Positions 45,550 through 54,293 of a DNA stretch of 64,000 nucleotides are shown piece by piece; position 1 is the stretch's first letter; the number at the start of each line of letters is the position of its first letter. The notes under the pieces are model-generated. The model searched no databases. It worked only from the letters and a program-made list of their open reading frames with translations, and was not told the origin of the DNA. Both the position numbers and the translations under genes were made by a program. This DNA comes from Limimaricola hongkongensis DSM 17492. Lineage in GTDB: Bacteria; Pseudomonadota; Alphaproteobacteria; Rhodobacterales; Rhodobacteraceae. The stretch lies in NCBI RefSeq assembly GCF_000600975.2, contig NZ_KK088652.1, positions 1 through 64,000 of the forward strand, in the 5' to 3' direction.

Positions 45550-45864
45550 GTGAGCGCCTGTCCCGTCGCTTACCTGTGGGCCCGCAGTTTCACGGGCGTT
45601 TTTGTCATCCGTCCCCAGATGCAGCCCCTCTATCGCATGAGTGGCCGACTCGACCAAGGCCGGTTATCCGATAACAGGGTGAAGAAAGTCCAAATCGGCG
45701 GGAACTTGCGCAAGAGGCGCGGTGTTGACCCGAGGTTCGTCCGATCTGCGGCGCAATTGCCACGAGGCAAGCCTCTTGATGCGCGAACCGATGGCCGGGC
45801 GGAGCGCCGGTGTCTATGTCCGATGCAGGATCCTGCGCGATCCGTCCCAAAGTCTTGGTGTTGC
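45550..45864. other. Divergent intergenic region (DUF882 gene / L,D-transpeptidase)
   Basis: This 315-bp gap between two cell-wall genes contains the 13-bp palindrome GTTATC-C-GATAAC at 45663-45675. Long in-frame extensions of the downstream ORF cross it but have no ribosome-binding site or homology. No convincing promoter pair was recognised. Confidence 0.4.
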
Positions 45865-47484
45865 ATGTCTTTATCGTCCCGTCCTCGCTTCGCCACCCTG
45901 TTGCGCGGGCTGGTTCTGCCCGCCGGTCTCGCGCTGAGCCTGTCATTGCCGACGGCGGGGCAGGCGCAGGTGAGCCCGTTCCGGCAGGCCGTGGCCGAAG
46001 CCGTGGCGGGGCGGGGCGATCTTGCACCGAGCTACCGCGCCCGCGGTTTCGCCGGGATCTGGACCGGCGCCGATGCCGCGGCCATCGCCCGCCGCAACGC
46101 GCTTTTGTCGGCGCTGTCGCGCGCCGGGGCGCATGGGTTGCCGGTCTCGCGCTACGATCCCGAGGCGCTTGTCGCCAAGCTGCGCGCCGCGCGCAGCCCC
46201 GAGGAGCGGGCCGAGATGGATGTGGAGATGACCCGCGCCTTCCTGCGCTATGCCCGCGACGTGCAGACCGGGCTTCTGGAGCCGGGCCGCGTGGTCGAGC
46301 TGATCCGCCGCGAGGTGCCGCTGCGCGATCCGGCGGAAACGCTCGCGGGGTTCCTCGAGGCCGAGCCCGCGGCATTTTTGCGCGCGCTTGCGCCCGGCAC
46401 GCTCGAATACGGGCGGCTGATGCGGGCACGTGCCGAATTGCAGCGCGCGCTTGACGCGGGCGGCTGGGGGCCGCGCGTGCCCGAAACCAAGATCGCCGCC
46501 GGTGACAGCGGCCCGGCGGTCGTGGCGCTGCGCGACCGGCTGATCGCGATGGGCGACCTTGCCCCGACCACCAGCGCAAGAATGGACGCGCCGCTGATCG
46601 CCGCCGTGCGCGCCTTTCAGGCCCGCAACGGGCTCGCCGTCGATGGGGTGGTTGGACCCGGCACCCGCGCCGAGCTGAACCGCTCCGCGGAGGAACGGCT
46701 GCAATCGGTGCTCGTCGCGATGGAACGCGAACGCTGGACCAACATGGAGCGCGGGCAGCGCCACGTGCTGGTCAACCTCACCGATTTCAGCGCCACCATC
46801 ATCGATGACGGGCAAGAGACGTTCCGCACCCGCTCGGTGATCGGCGCCGAGGCTTCGGACCGCCAGACGCCCGAGTTTTCCGATGTCATGGAGCACATGG
46901 TCATCAACCCGAGCTGGTACGTGCCACGCTCGATCGTGGTGGGCGAATACCTGCCGCAGCTCAAGCGCAACCGCAACGCCGCAAGCCAGATCCTGATCAC
47001 CGACCGGTCGGGCCGCGAGGTGCCGCGCAGCTCCATCGATTTTTCGCGCTATGACGAACGCAGCTTTCCCTATTCGATGCGGCAGCCGCCTTCGAATTCC
47101 AATGCGCTGGGTCTCGTGAAATTCATGTTTCCCAACCGCTACAACATCTATCTCCACGACACCCCGGCGAAATCGCTGTTCGGGCGCGAAAGCCGCGCCT
47201 TCAGCCATGGCTGCGTCCGGCTCAACGATCCGTTCGAGTTCGCCTATGCGCTTCTCGCGGCGCAGGAGGACGATCCCGAAGGTTTCTTCCGGTCACGGCT
47301 CGCCACGCAGCGCGAGGCACGGGTCGTGCTCGATGCGCCGGTGCCGGTGCACCTGATCTACCGCACCGCCTTCACCGATGCGGAAGGGCGGTTGCAGTTC
47401 CGCCGCGACGTCTATCGCCGCGACCGGACAATCTGGGACGCGCTGGCCCGCGCGGGGGTGGCGATCTCGCGCCCGGCAAGCTAG
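45865..47484 (+). CDS. YcbB-type L,D-transpeptidase
   Basis: The enzyme forms 3-3 crosslinks in peptidoglycan. The 539-residue product has a signal peptide (about 1-34), a helical scaffold domain and a peptidoglycan-binding repeat (GDSGPAVVALRDRLIAMGDL at about 213-232, AFQARNGLAVDGVVGPGT). A YkuD catalytic domain with the active-site SHGCVRL (Cys near 450) completes it. The start at 45865 gives a proper signal peptide. It is divergent from a peptidoglycan peptidase gene, and lpxD follows after 28 bp. Confidence 0.88.
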   Translation: MSLSSRPRFATLLRGLVLPAGLALSLSLPTAGQAQVSPFRQAVAEAVAGRGDLAPSYRARGFAGIWTGADAAAIARRNALLSALSRAGAHGLPVSRYDPEALVAKLRAARSPEERAEMDVEMTRAFLRYARDVQTGLLEPGRVVELIRREVPLRDPAETLAGFLEAEPAAFLRALAPGTLEYGRLMRARAELQRALDAGGWGPRVPETKIAAGDSGPAVVALRDRLIAMGDLAPTTSARMDAPLIAAVRAFQARNGLAVDGVVGPGTRAELNRSAEERLQSVLVAMERERWTNMERGQRHVLVNLTDFSATIIDDGQETFRTRSVIGAEASDRQTPEFSDVMEHMVINPSWYVPRSIVVGEYLPQLKRNRNAASQILITDRSGREVPRSSIDFSRYDERSFPYSMRQPPSNSNALGLVKFMFPNRYNIYLHDTPAKSLFGRESRAFSHGCVRLNDPFEFAYALLAAQEDDPEGFFRSRLATQREARVVLDAPVPVHLIYRTAFTDAEGRLQFRRDVYRRDRTIWDALARAGVAISRPAS

Positions 47485-47512
47485 ATCCTCTTCGAAACGC
47501 AAGGGGATCGTC

Positions 47513-48583
47513 ATGGATTACACGCTGAGCGACATCGCCACCGCGCTGGAGGCCGAGCTGCAGGGCGACGGCAATCTGCGCGTCACCGGTGCCGCCGAAC
47601 CGGGCATGGCGGGCGAGGGCGATCTCGCGCTCGCCATGTCGCCGAAATGGGCCGATGCGCTGGGCCAGGGCCGGGCCAGGGCGGCGCTGGTCTGGCCCGG
47701 GGCCGATTGGCGGGCGATGGGGCTCGAAGGCGTGGTGATCGCGCCGCGCGGGCGGCTCGCCATGGCGCGGCTGACGCGGCTTCTGGACACCCCCGAGGCC
47801 GCAGCCGGCATCCACCCCTCCGCCGTGGTCGACCCGTCGGCCGAGATCGGCGCGGGCGTCAGCATCGGGCCGCTCGCGGTGATCGGCGCGGGCGCGGTGA
47901 TCGGCGCAAACGCAAAGATCATGGCGCAGGCCTCGATCGGGCCGAACGTGCGGCTCGGGGTGGATGCGCTGATCCATTCGGGCGCGCGGCTGGGCCGGGG
48001 CGTGGTCGCGGGCGACCGGCTGATCGTGCAGCCCAACGCGGTGATCGGCGGCGACGGGTTTTCCTTCGTCACCGAGGATGCGAGCCACGTGGAAACCGCG
48101 CGCGCCGAGCTGGGGCAGGGCACGGTGTCCGAGGACAGCGACCCGACCTGGCACCGGATTCACAGCCTCGGCGCCGTGTCCCTGGGCGACGACGTGGAAA
48201 TCGGCGCCTGCGCCACGGTCGATGCGGGCACTATCCGGCCCACGCGGATCGGCCATGGCACCAAGATCGACAACCTCGTGCAGGTCGGCCACAACTGCGT
48301 CATCGGCGATCACTGCCTGCTGTGCGGCCATGTCGGCCTCGCCGGGTCGGTGACGATCGGCGATCGCTCGGTGCTCGGCGGCAAGGTGGGGGTGTCGGAC
48401 AATCTCACCATCGGCGCCGATGTCGTGCTTACCGGCGGTTCGATCGTGTTGTCGAACGTGCCCGCGGGCCGGGTGATGATGGGCTACCCGGCGACCAAGA
48501 TCGACACCCAGGTCGAAAGCTACAAGGCGCTGCGCCGCCTGCCGCGGCTGATGCGTGACCTCGCGGCCTCCCGCAAGGGATGA
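47513..48583 (+). CDS. lpxD: UDP-3-O-(3-hydroxyacyl)glucosamine N-acyltransferase
   Basis: LpxD adds the N-linked 3-hydroxyacyl chain in lipid A synthesis. The 356-residue product has an N-terminal uridine-binding domain and a long left-handed beta-helix of hexapeptide repeats (about 100-300; IHPSAVVDPSAEIGAG onward). The catalytic histidine lies in VQVGHNCVIG. A C-terminal helix (YKALRRLPRLMRDL) follows. Notably lpxA, fabZ and lpxB are not beside it; instead an ACP gene and a ketoacyl synthase gene follow. Confidence 0.95.
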   Translation: MDYTLSDIATALEAELQGDGNLRVTGAAEPGMAGEGDLALAMSPKWADALGQGRARAALVWPGADWRAMGLEGVVIAPRGRLAMARLTRLLDTPEAAAGIHPSAVVDPSAEIGAGVSIGPLAVIGAGAVIGANAKIMAQASIGPNVRLGVDALIHSGARLGRGVVAGDRLIVQPNAVIGGDGFSFVTEDASHVETARAELGQGTVSEDSDPTWHRIHSLGAVSLGDDVEIGACATVDAGTIRPTRIGHGTKIDNLVQVGHNCVIGDHCLLCGHVGLAGSVTIGDRSVLGGKVGVSDNLTIGADVVLTGGSIVLSNVPAGRVMMGYPATKIDTQVESYKALRRLPRLMRDLAASRKG

Positions 48584-48665
48584 AAACGGCCATTCATGGT
48601 TCCAATGCGGCGTTGCAGCGACTAGATCGGTCTCGGATCATTCAGTTGCAGGGGGCGCGGACCAC

Positions 48666-48932
48666 ATGGATGTGCGCGACAAGGTGATTGCCATCATCGC
48701 CGAGCAGGCGATGCTCGAGCCGGGCGACGTGACGCCCGGCCAAAGCCCGGCCGATCTCGGCATCGACAGCCTCGGCCTCGTCGAAAGCATCTTTGCCATC
48801 GAAGAGGCCTTCGACATCTCGGTGCCGTTCAACGCGAACGCCCCCGAGCAGGGCGATTTCGACATCTCCTCGGTCGCGGCGATCGCCGATGCCGTGGAGC
48901 GGTTGGTGCAAGAGCAGCACGCCAGCGCATGA
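48666..48932 (+). CDS. Specialised acyl carrier protein
   Basis: This 88-residue ACP has the phosphopantetheine site LGIDSLGLVES with Ser35. Unlike the housekeeping AcpP it has a longer loop (NANAPEQGDFDISS) before the last helix. Together with the overlapping ketoacyl synthase it resembles dedicated lipid A acyl-chain modules such as the rhizobial acpXL system, although the sequence is not a close AcpXL match. Its stop overlaps the synthase start. Confidence 0.85.
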   Translation: MDVRDKVIAIIAEQAMLEPGDVTPGQSPADLGIDSLGLVESIFAIEEAFDISVPFNANAPEQGDFDISSVAAIADAVERLVQEQHASA

Positions 48933-50161
48933 CCGGGCGCATGAGCGGCGGAGCCCGGCGCGTCGTCATCACCGGCGCGGGCACCATCAACAGCCTCGGG
49001 CACGACGTTGCTTCAACCCTCGCCGCGATGCGCGAGGGGCGCTGCGGCATCGGCCCGTTGAACCTGCGCGACGTGGAGCGGCTCTCGGTGCAGATCGGCG
49101 GTCAGGTCCGCGATTATGACGAATACGCCCATTTCAACCGCCAGCAGATCGCGCTCTACGACCGTTTCACCCAGTTCACGCTGCTCGCCGCGCGGCAGGC
49201 GATGGCGCAGTCGGGCATCTCGTTCACGGATGAGGAAAGCGAGATGTCGGGCGTCGTGCTCGGCACCGCCGGTGGCGGGGTCAACACGTGGGACGAGAAT
49301 TACCGCACCGTCTATGAGGAAGGGAAGAACCGGGTTCATCCCTTCGTGGTGCCGAAGCTGATGAACAACGCCGCCGCCAGCCATGTCAGCATGGAGTACA
49401 ACCTGCGCGGCCCGAGCTTTACCGTCGCCACGGCCTGCTCCAGCTCGAACCATGCGATGGGGCTGGCCTTTCAGATGATCCGCTCGGGCATGTGCCGTGC
49501 CATGCTGACCGGCGGCTCCGAGGCGATGCTCTGTTTCGGTGGGGTGAAGGCCTGGGAGGGTCTCAGGGTGATGTCCAAGGACGCCTGTCGCCCGTTCAGC
49601 GCCAACCGCAACGGCATGGTGCAGGGGGAAGGCGCAGCGGTCTTCGTGTTCGAGGAGTACGAGAACGCCCGCGCCCGCGGCGCCGAGATCCTGTGCGAGG
49701 TGGCGGGCTTCGGCATGACGGCGGACGCCGCCGATATCGTGATGCCCTCGGCGCAGGGCGCCGAGCGGGCGATGCGCGGCGCGATGCGCGACGCGGGGCT
49801 GACCCCTGAGCAGGTCGGCTACATCAACGCCCACGGCACCGGCACCGCGGCCAACGACAAGAGCGAATGCGCCTCGGTCGCGCATGTCTTCGGCGCGGCG
49901 GCGGATCGGCTGATGATTTCCTCGACCAAGTCGATGCATGGCCACCTGATCGGCGGCACCGGCGCGGTGGAGCTGCTGGCCTGCATCATGGCGCTGCGCG
50001 ACGGCGTGATCGCGCCGACCATCGGTTACGAGGAGCCGGACCCGGAATGCGCGCTCGACGTGGTGCCGAACGTGGCGCGCGAGGCGCGGGTCGAGGCGGT
50101 GTTGTCGAATGCCTTCGCCTTCGGCGGGCTCAACGCGGTGCTGGCGCTGCGCGCCGCCTGA
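48929..50161 (+). CDS. Beta-ketoacyl-ACP synthase (FabF-like)
   Basis: The 410-residue condensing enzyme extends an acyl chain by malonyl-ACP decarboxylation. It has the Cys-His-His triad: Cys near 170 in TACSSSNHAM, His in NAHGTGT (about 302) and His in MHGHLIGGTG (about 338). It is co-translated with the upstream ACP and sits behind lpxD, so it probably makes a special acyl chain for lipid A rather than general fatty acids. It ends in a strong terminator. Confidence 0.9.
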   Translation: MTGRMSGGARRVVITGAGTINSLGHDVASTLAAMREGRCGIGPLNLRDVERLSVQIGGQVRDYDEYAHFNRQQIALYDRFTQFTLLAARQAMAQSGISFTDEESEMSGVVLGTAGGGVNTWDENYRTVYEEGKNRVHPFVVPKLMNNAAASHVSMEYNLRGPSFTVATACSSSNHAMGLAFQMIRSGMCRAMLTGGSEAMLCFGGVKAWEGLRVMSKDACRPFSANRNGMVQGEGAAVFVFEEYENARARGAEILCEVAGFGMTADAADIVMPSAQGAERAMRGAMRDAGLTPEQVGYINAHGTGTAANDKSECASVAHVFGAAADRLMISSTKSMHGHLIGGTGAVELLACIMALRDGVIAPTIGYEEPDPECALDVVPNVAREARVEAVLSNAFAFGGLNAVLALRAA

Positions 50162-50181
50162 TCCGGGCGGGACGATGCAGA

Positions 50182-50215
50182 AAGGGCGCGGCCTCGGGAT
50201 CGAGGCCGCGCCCTT
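50182..50215. terminator. Strong terminator between KAS and IalB genes
   Basis: A 15-bp perfect stem (AAGGGCGCGGCCTCG / CGAGGCCGCGCCCTT) with a GGAT loop separates convergent genes. Confidence 0.85.
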
Positions 50216-50236
50216 CGCGTGGTGTGGGGCGGTGTC

Positions 50237-50929
50237 TTACTGCGCCTTGGCGCTGACCGCGTCGAAGCCCGCGGTGAAGCCCGACAGCGACATGTCGAGA
50301 TTCACTTCCTGGTCGGGGGCCGCGACGGGCACGATGCGCAGCATGCCCGCGCGGCCCCGCTTGAAGGCGCTGAGCTGCTGCTCGGAGAGCCCGAAGCGCG
50401 ACACGCAGCCGGCGGCGTTGCAGAAGCTGAACGGGTAGCGCGCGGCTTCGCCGCCATCGATCGAGATCGACAGCGCCTCGGTCAGAAGCGTGCCAAGCGG
50501 CGCGGTGACCGTCACGCCTGCCGCGGCCTGCGCCTGCGCCGAAAGCGGCAGCACGGTGACCTCGGCCACGGCATTGCCTTCGCCGTCCTCGAGCAGCTGG
50601 TAAAGCTGGCACGGCTCGGTTTCGCCCTCTTCCACGCGCATGCAGCGCAGCGACCAGTCGCCATGGGTTTCCGCGACATAGGGCTGGCCCGGACGCTCGG
50701 AGGCGGGGGCATCGGCCTGCGCGGTCTCCGCGCCGGTTTCGGCAGCGGGTGCGACGGGGGTGTCCGGTTCGGCGGGGGCTTCGGCCTGCTCCGGTGCATC
50801 GGGGGCGTCGGTCTGGGCCGGCGCGGCGGGGGCTTGCGGGGCCTCGGGCGTGGAGGTGTCCTGCGCGGCCAGCGGGGTGGAAAGGGCCAGCAGCGCCACG
50901 CTGGCCAGCAGTGTCAGTCGGTTCGGCAT
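50237..50929 (-). CDS. Invasion-associated locus B (IalB) family protein
   Basis: The 230-residue secreted protein has a signal peptide (about 1-22) and a long Pro/Ala/Glu-rich low-complexity region (about 23-80). The IalB domain follows: HGDWSLRCMR near 89-98, a cysteine pair in FCNAAGCVSRFGL near 167-179, and a PVAAPDQEVNLDMSLSGF end. The family was named in Bartonella but is widespread in free-living alphaproteobacteria; its function is unclear. Confidence 0.85.
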   Translation of the reverse strand: MPNRLTLLASVALLALSTPLAAQDTSTPEAPQAPAAPAQTDAPDAPEQAEAPAEPDTPVAPAAETGAETAQADAPASERPGQPYVAETHGDWSLRCMRVEEGETEPCQLYQLLEDGEGNAVAEVTVLPLSAQAQAAAGVTVTAPLGTLLTEALSISIDGGEAARYPFSFCNAAGCVSRFGLSEQQLSAFKRGRAGMLRIVPVAAPDQEVNLDMSLSGFTAGFDAVSAKAQ

Positions 50930-51460
50930 GTGTCGCGATCCCGTTCTATCAGTGTTTGGACGCGGCTTAACACGGGCCCCCGAGGCTTGTCAGGCGGGAA
51001 AGAGGCGTGGGAACGGCAGTTTAGCGCCGACGCAGAAAAAAGGGGCCGCGTGGCGACCCCTTTTTCCTGTTCTCCCTGTCGGACTTGGCCGACTAATTGC
51101 CCGGACGCTACGAGAAGCCGGGCGCGACGTCAACCGGTATCAGCGGTCAACCTCCCGCAGGGCCAGCAAAAAAAGACCGCGCCCGAAGGCGCGGCAAGTC
51201 TGACAGGGAGGACGCCGGGCGACATGCCCGACCCCACCATCATGCCACGAATTGGTTACCGTGGCATTGACGGAAAAGTATTGGAATACGGTTCATCCGA
51301 GCGCCTGTGTCCTCCTCGCACGGTTTCGCGGCGCGCCTGCACCCATGGGTGGAATGTACGATTTTAGACAAAACCCAGAGTTCAGCTCTGCTGACGGAAC
51401 GGAAACAATCGTGTAACGTTTTTGACACGGGAGCCGAAAATCAAACATGGGAGGAACCGC
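50930..51460. other. 530-bp noncoding region with hairpins; possible small RNA
   Basis: The region has no supportable ORF. It holds a terminator-like hairpin at 51036-51065 (GGGG and CCCC arms flanked by A6 and T5). A second at about 51168-51191 ends on the minus strand in seven Ts (stem CGCGCC-TTCG-GGCGCG). A near-perfect 18-bp inverted repeat spans 51072-51090 and 51193-51210, and ATGCCACG / CGTGGCAT lies at 51242-51267. A leftward transcript ending near 51168 has no protein gene to serve, so a small RNA is possible. Confidence 0.4.
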
Positions 51461-51886
51461 ATGCATTCGAAGGTCGAGGAACTCTGGGCTTTGGAGAAGC
51501 GGAACTGGCTCGACGGCGCCGACTTCTACGAGCGCCAGCTCGCCCCTGACGCCGCCATGGTCATTCCCTATCCCGAGGCTCGCAAGGATCGTATCGCCGC
51601 GCTGAGCGGCAAGTGTCCGGCCCGGCAATGGGAGGCGGTCGAGCTGTACGACCAGAGCGTGACCCAGCGCGGTGAAACCGTTTTATTGAGTTACCGGGTG
51701 GTGGCCTGGCGCGATTGCTGCGCGGCACCTCTGCGCGCCCGCTGCGCCTCCACCTATCTTGACGATGACGGCAGCTGGCTTCGGCTGTCGCACGAGCGCG
51801 AAACGCTTGAGGTCGAAGAGACGCAAGGCAAGGTGTCGATCCTGAGGCGGCCGGAACGTCCCGAGCCGCGGCTCGGGGCGGCCTGA
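51461..51886 (+). CDS. NTF2-like fold hypothetical protein
   Basis: The 141-residue protein starts with an amphipathic helix (VEELWALEKRNWLDGADFYERQL) and has a series of beta strands (VTQRGETVLLSYRVVAWR, ARCASTYLDDDGSWLRLSHERETL) matching the SnoaL/DUF4440-like NTF2 fold. No catalytic residues can be identified. GGGAGGA lies before the ATG at 51461, so an earlier in-frame start (51422) is rejected. Role unknown. Confidence 0.7.
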   Translation: MHSKVEELWALEKRNWLDGADFYERQLAPDAAMVIPYPEARKDRIAALSGKCPARQWEAVELYDQSVTQRGETVLLSYRVVAWRDCCAAPLRARCASTYLDDDGSWLRLSHERETLEVEETQGKVSILRRPERPEPRLGAA

Positions 51887-51935
51887 AACAGGCCACGGCG
51901 CCGCCAGCCTTGCTGGCCATGAAGGACGAAGCAGC

Positions 51936-51966
51936 AGGCCAGCCCGCACCCGCGGGCTGGCCTTTG
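51936..51966. terminator. Bidirectional hairpin after the NTF2-like gene
   Basis: AGGCCAGCCCGC and GCGGGCTGGCCT form a perfect 12-bp stem with an ACCC loop and TTT after it, between two convergent genes. Confidence 0.75.
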
Positions 51967-51974
51967 GCTTGGGG

Positions 51975-53282
51975 TCAGACGGGTTCGAGCGGCCGGATCT
52001 TCAGCGTGGCGAGCCGGTTCTCCTCCTTGGCGATCACCTCGAAGCGGAATCCGTGAAAGCTGAACACCTGTCCTTCGGTCGGGATCATCTGCGCCTCGTG
52101 GATCACGAGGCCCGCGATGGTGTTGGCCTCCTCGTCGGGCAGGTTCCAGTCCTGCCGCCGGTTGAGATCGCGGATCGTCATGGAGCCGTCGATCACATAG
52201 GCGCCGTCCTCGGTCATCGCGATCGGCTCCTCGCGCTCTGCGTCGAATTCGTCGGAAATTTCGCCGACGATCTCTTCGAGGATGTCCTCGAGCGTGATCA
52301 GCCCGCGCAGCGCGCCGTATTCGTCCACCACCAGCGCGAAATGCGTGTGGCGGCGCAGGAACTGGCGCATCTGGTCGTCGAGCGTCGTCGTCTCGGGGAT
52401 GAAATAGGGGGTCATCGCGACATCCATGATGTCGAAATTCTCCAGCTCGGCGGTGTCGACCGCGCCGTCGGCCATCATCTTGTGCATCGCGCGCAACAGG
52501 TCCTTGGCGTGCAGGATGCCGACGATGTTCTCGGGCTCGTCGCGGTAGAGCGGCAGCCGGGTGTGCGGGCTGTCGAGACACAGGGCGAGGATCTCGGTGG
52601 CGGGCAGGCCCGCGTCGATCATCGCGATGTTCGAGCGATGCAGCATCACCTCCTCGACCGTGCGGTCGCCCAGATCGAGCGCGCCGAGGATGCGGTCGCG
52701 GTCCTCGCGGTCGACCACGCCTTCTTCGTGGCCAAGCGAAAGCGCGCCCGCGATCTCCTCGCGCACCGCGAGGATGGCGGTGTCGGGGTCGGTGCGCACG
52801 CCAAACAGGCGCAGCAGCGCCCGCACCAGCACCTGCACCGCCGAGACCACGGGGGCGAAGATCAACACGACGATGCCGATCGGCCGGGCCACGGCGCTGG
52901 CCATCGTCTCGGCATTGGTGATGGCGTATGTCTTGGGCAGCACCTCGGCGAAGATCAGCACCAGAAGCGTCATCACCAGCGTTGCCGCCGCGACGCCGCT
53001 GTCGCCGAAGACGCGGGTGAGAAGGGCGGTCGCGAGCGAGGTGGCAAGGATGTTGACCACGTTGTTGCCAAGCAGCACCGAGCCGATAAGCCGCTCGTTG
53101 TCCTCCGTGACGTCGAGCGCCTGCGCCGCGCCCTTGGAGCCGCGATCGGCGGCGGCGCGCAGCTTGCCGCGCGAGGCGGCGGTGAGCGCGGTCTCCGAGC
53201 CCGAGAAAAAGGCCGAGGCCACCAGCAGGAGGAGGATCGCGATGCTGGTGATCCAGAAGGCGGCGTCTAGGGCGGTATCCAT
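51975..53282 (-). CDS. CNNM/CorC-type transporter (HlyC/CorC family)
   Basis: The 435-residue protein has a DUF21 membrane domain of about four helices (FFSGSETALTAASRGKL at about 26-42, LIFAEVLPKTYA near 108-119). It has two CBS domains (about 210-330) and a C-terminal CorC_HlyC domain (about 345-430). Family members export Mg2+ or Co2+ or regulate their transport; the older name haemolysin is misleading. Confidence 0.88.
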   Translation of the reverse strand: MDTALDAAFWITSIAILLLLVASAFFSGSETALTAASRGKLRAAADRGSKGAAQALDVTEDNERLIGSVLLGNNVVNILATSLATALLTRVFGDSGVAAATLVMTLLVLIFAEVLPKTYAITNAETMASAVARPIGIVVLIFAPVVSAVQVLVRALLRLFGVRTDPDTAILAVREEIAGALSLGHEEGVVDREDRDRILGALDLGDRTVEEVMLHRSNIAMIDAGLPATEILALCLDSPHTRLPLYRDEPENIVGILHAKDLLRAMHKMMADGAVDTAELENFDIMDVAMTPYFIPETTTLDDQMRQFLRRHTHFALVVDEYGALRGLITLEDILEEIVGEISDEFDAEREEPIAMTEDGAYVIDGSMTIRDLNRRQDWNLPDEEANTIAGLVIHEAQMIPTEGQVFSFHGFRFEVIAKEENRLATLKIRPLEPV

Positions 53283-53339
53283 GGGGTCCTTCGCGAAATT
53301 GGCTGTTTGCCATGAGTTATGGGCCGGTGGCGTTCGGGT

Positions 53340-54293
53340 TCAACCCTCGCCGCGCGGGCGCTGGCGGGCCAGCGGGTGGTGATCATGCACGAGCGCGCTC
53401 AGTCGCTCGCTCTGCACATGGGTGTAGATCTCGGTCGTTGACAGGTCCGCATGGCCCAAAAGCGCCTGAATCGCCCGAAGATCGGCCCCACCCGCGAGCA
53501 GATGGCTCGCGAAGGCGTGGCGCAGAACGTGCGGCGTGACCTGATCGGGCGCGATGCCGGCGGCGACGGCCAGCTCCTTGACCATGACGAAAAAGCTCTG
53601 CCGGGTAAGATGGCCGTCGCGGCCCCGTGCCGGAAACAGGAATTTCGAACCGGGCTTACCGGCGGCGGTGGCGGCCGTCTCGGCGGCATCGCGCCGCGCC
53701 AGCCAGGCCGTGACGGCGGCGCGCGCAGGCCGCGACAGCGGCACCAGCCGCTCGCGCCCGCCCTTGCCGCGCACCAGCACCATTTCGGGATCGCCGCGCA
53801 GCGCCGCCACCGGCAGGCTCACCAGTTCGGACACCCGCAGCCCCGTGGCATAGAGCAGCTCCATCAGGCAGGTGGCGCGCAGCGGATCGCGCGGATGATC
53901 GCGCGCGGCCAGAAGCAGCGCCTCGACCTCCTCGCGCGACAGCGTGCCGGGCAGGCGGCGCTTGCGGCCCGGCCCCTTGAGTCGGATCGCCGGATTGTCC
54001 TCGCGCCAGCCCTCCTCGAAGGCGAAACGATAAAGCTGCCGGATCGAGGAGAGCCGCCGGGCCCGTGTTGCCGCCGACAGGCCCTCGGCCTCGCAGGAGA
54101 CGAGGTAATCCTCGACCATCCGCTGCGTCGCGCCGGCGAAATGTGCATCGCGGTAGGCGAGCCAGCCGGAGAAATCCGACAGGTCGCGCCCATAGGCCAA
54201 AAGCGTGTTGCGCGCGGCGTCGAGTTCGGCGGCCTGCGCCTCCAGAAAGGCCGAGATCCAGTGCGACATCGGCAATTCCGCGGGATCGCTCAT
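53340..54293 (-). CDS. xerD: Site-specific recombinase XerD
   Basis: This tyrosine recombinase acts with XerC at dif to resolve chromosome dimers. The 317-residue product has the N-terminal core-binding domain and all catalytic residues: Arg in ATGLRVSEL, Lys in VRGKGGRERLVPL, HVLRHAFASHLL, His in LLGHADLS and the Tyr nucleophile in EIYTHVQSERL. It is a cellular housekeeping gene, not an element integrase. Its start overlaps the stop of the preceding gene (ATGA). Confidence 0.93.
   Translation of the reverse strand: MSDPAELPMSHWISAFLEAQAAELDAARNTLLAYGRDLSDFSGWLAYRDAHFAGATQRMVEDYLVSCEAEGLSAATRARRLSSIRQLYRFAFEEGWREDNPAIRLKGPGRKRRLPGTLSREEVEALLLAARDHPRDPLRATCLMELLYATGLRVSELVSLPVAALRGDPEMVLVRGKGGRERLVPLSRPARAAVTAWLARRDAAETAATAAGKPGSKFLFPARGRDGHLTRQSFFVMVKELAVAAGIAPDQVTPHVLRHAFASHLLAGGADLRAIQALLGHADLSTTEIYTHVQSERLSALVHDHHPLARQRPRGEG

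Noticed and set aside
51240..51428. A 62-codon minus-strand ORF in the noncoding region
   Set aside because: No good ribosome-binding site, no recognisable sequence, and it crosses a palindrome; an RNA explanation fits better.
53340..54293. The recombinase as a mobile-element integrase
   Set aside because: Full similarity to XerD, core gene neighbours and normal composition point to the housekeeping enzyme.
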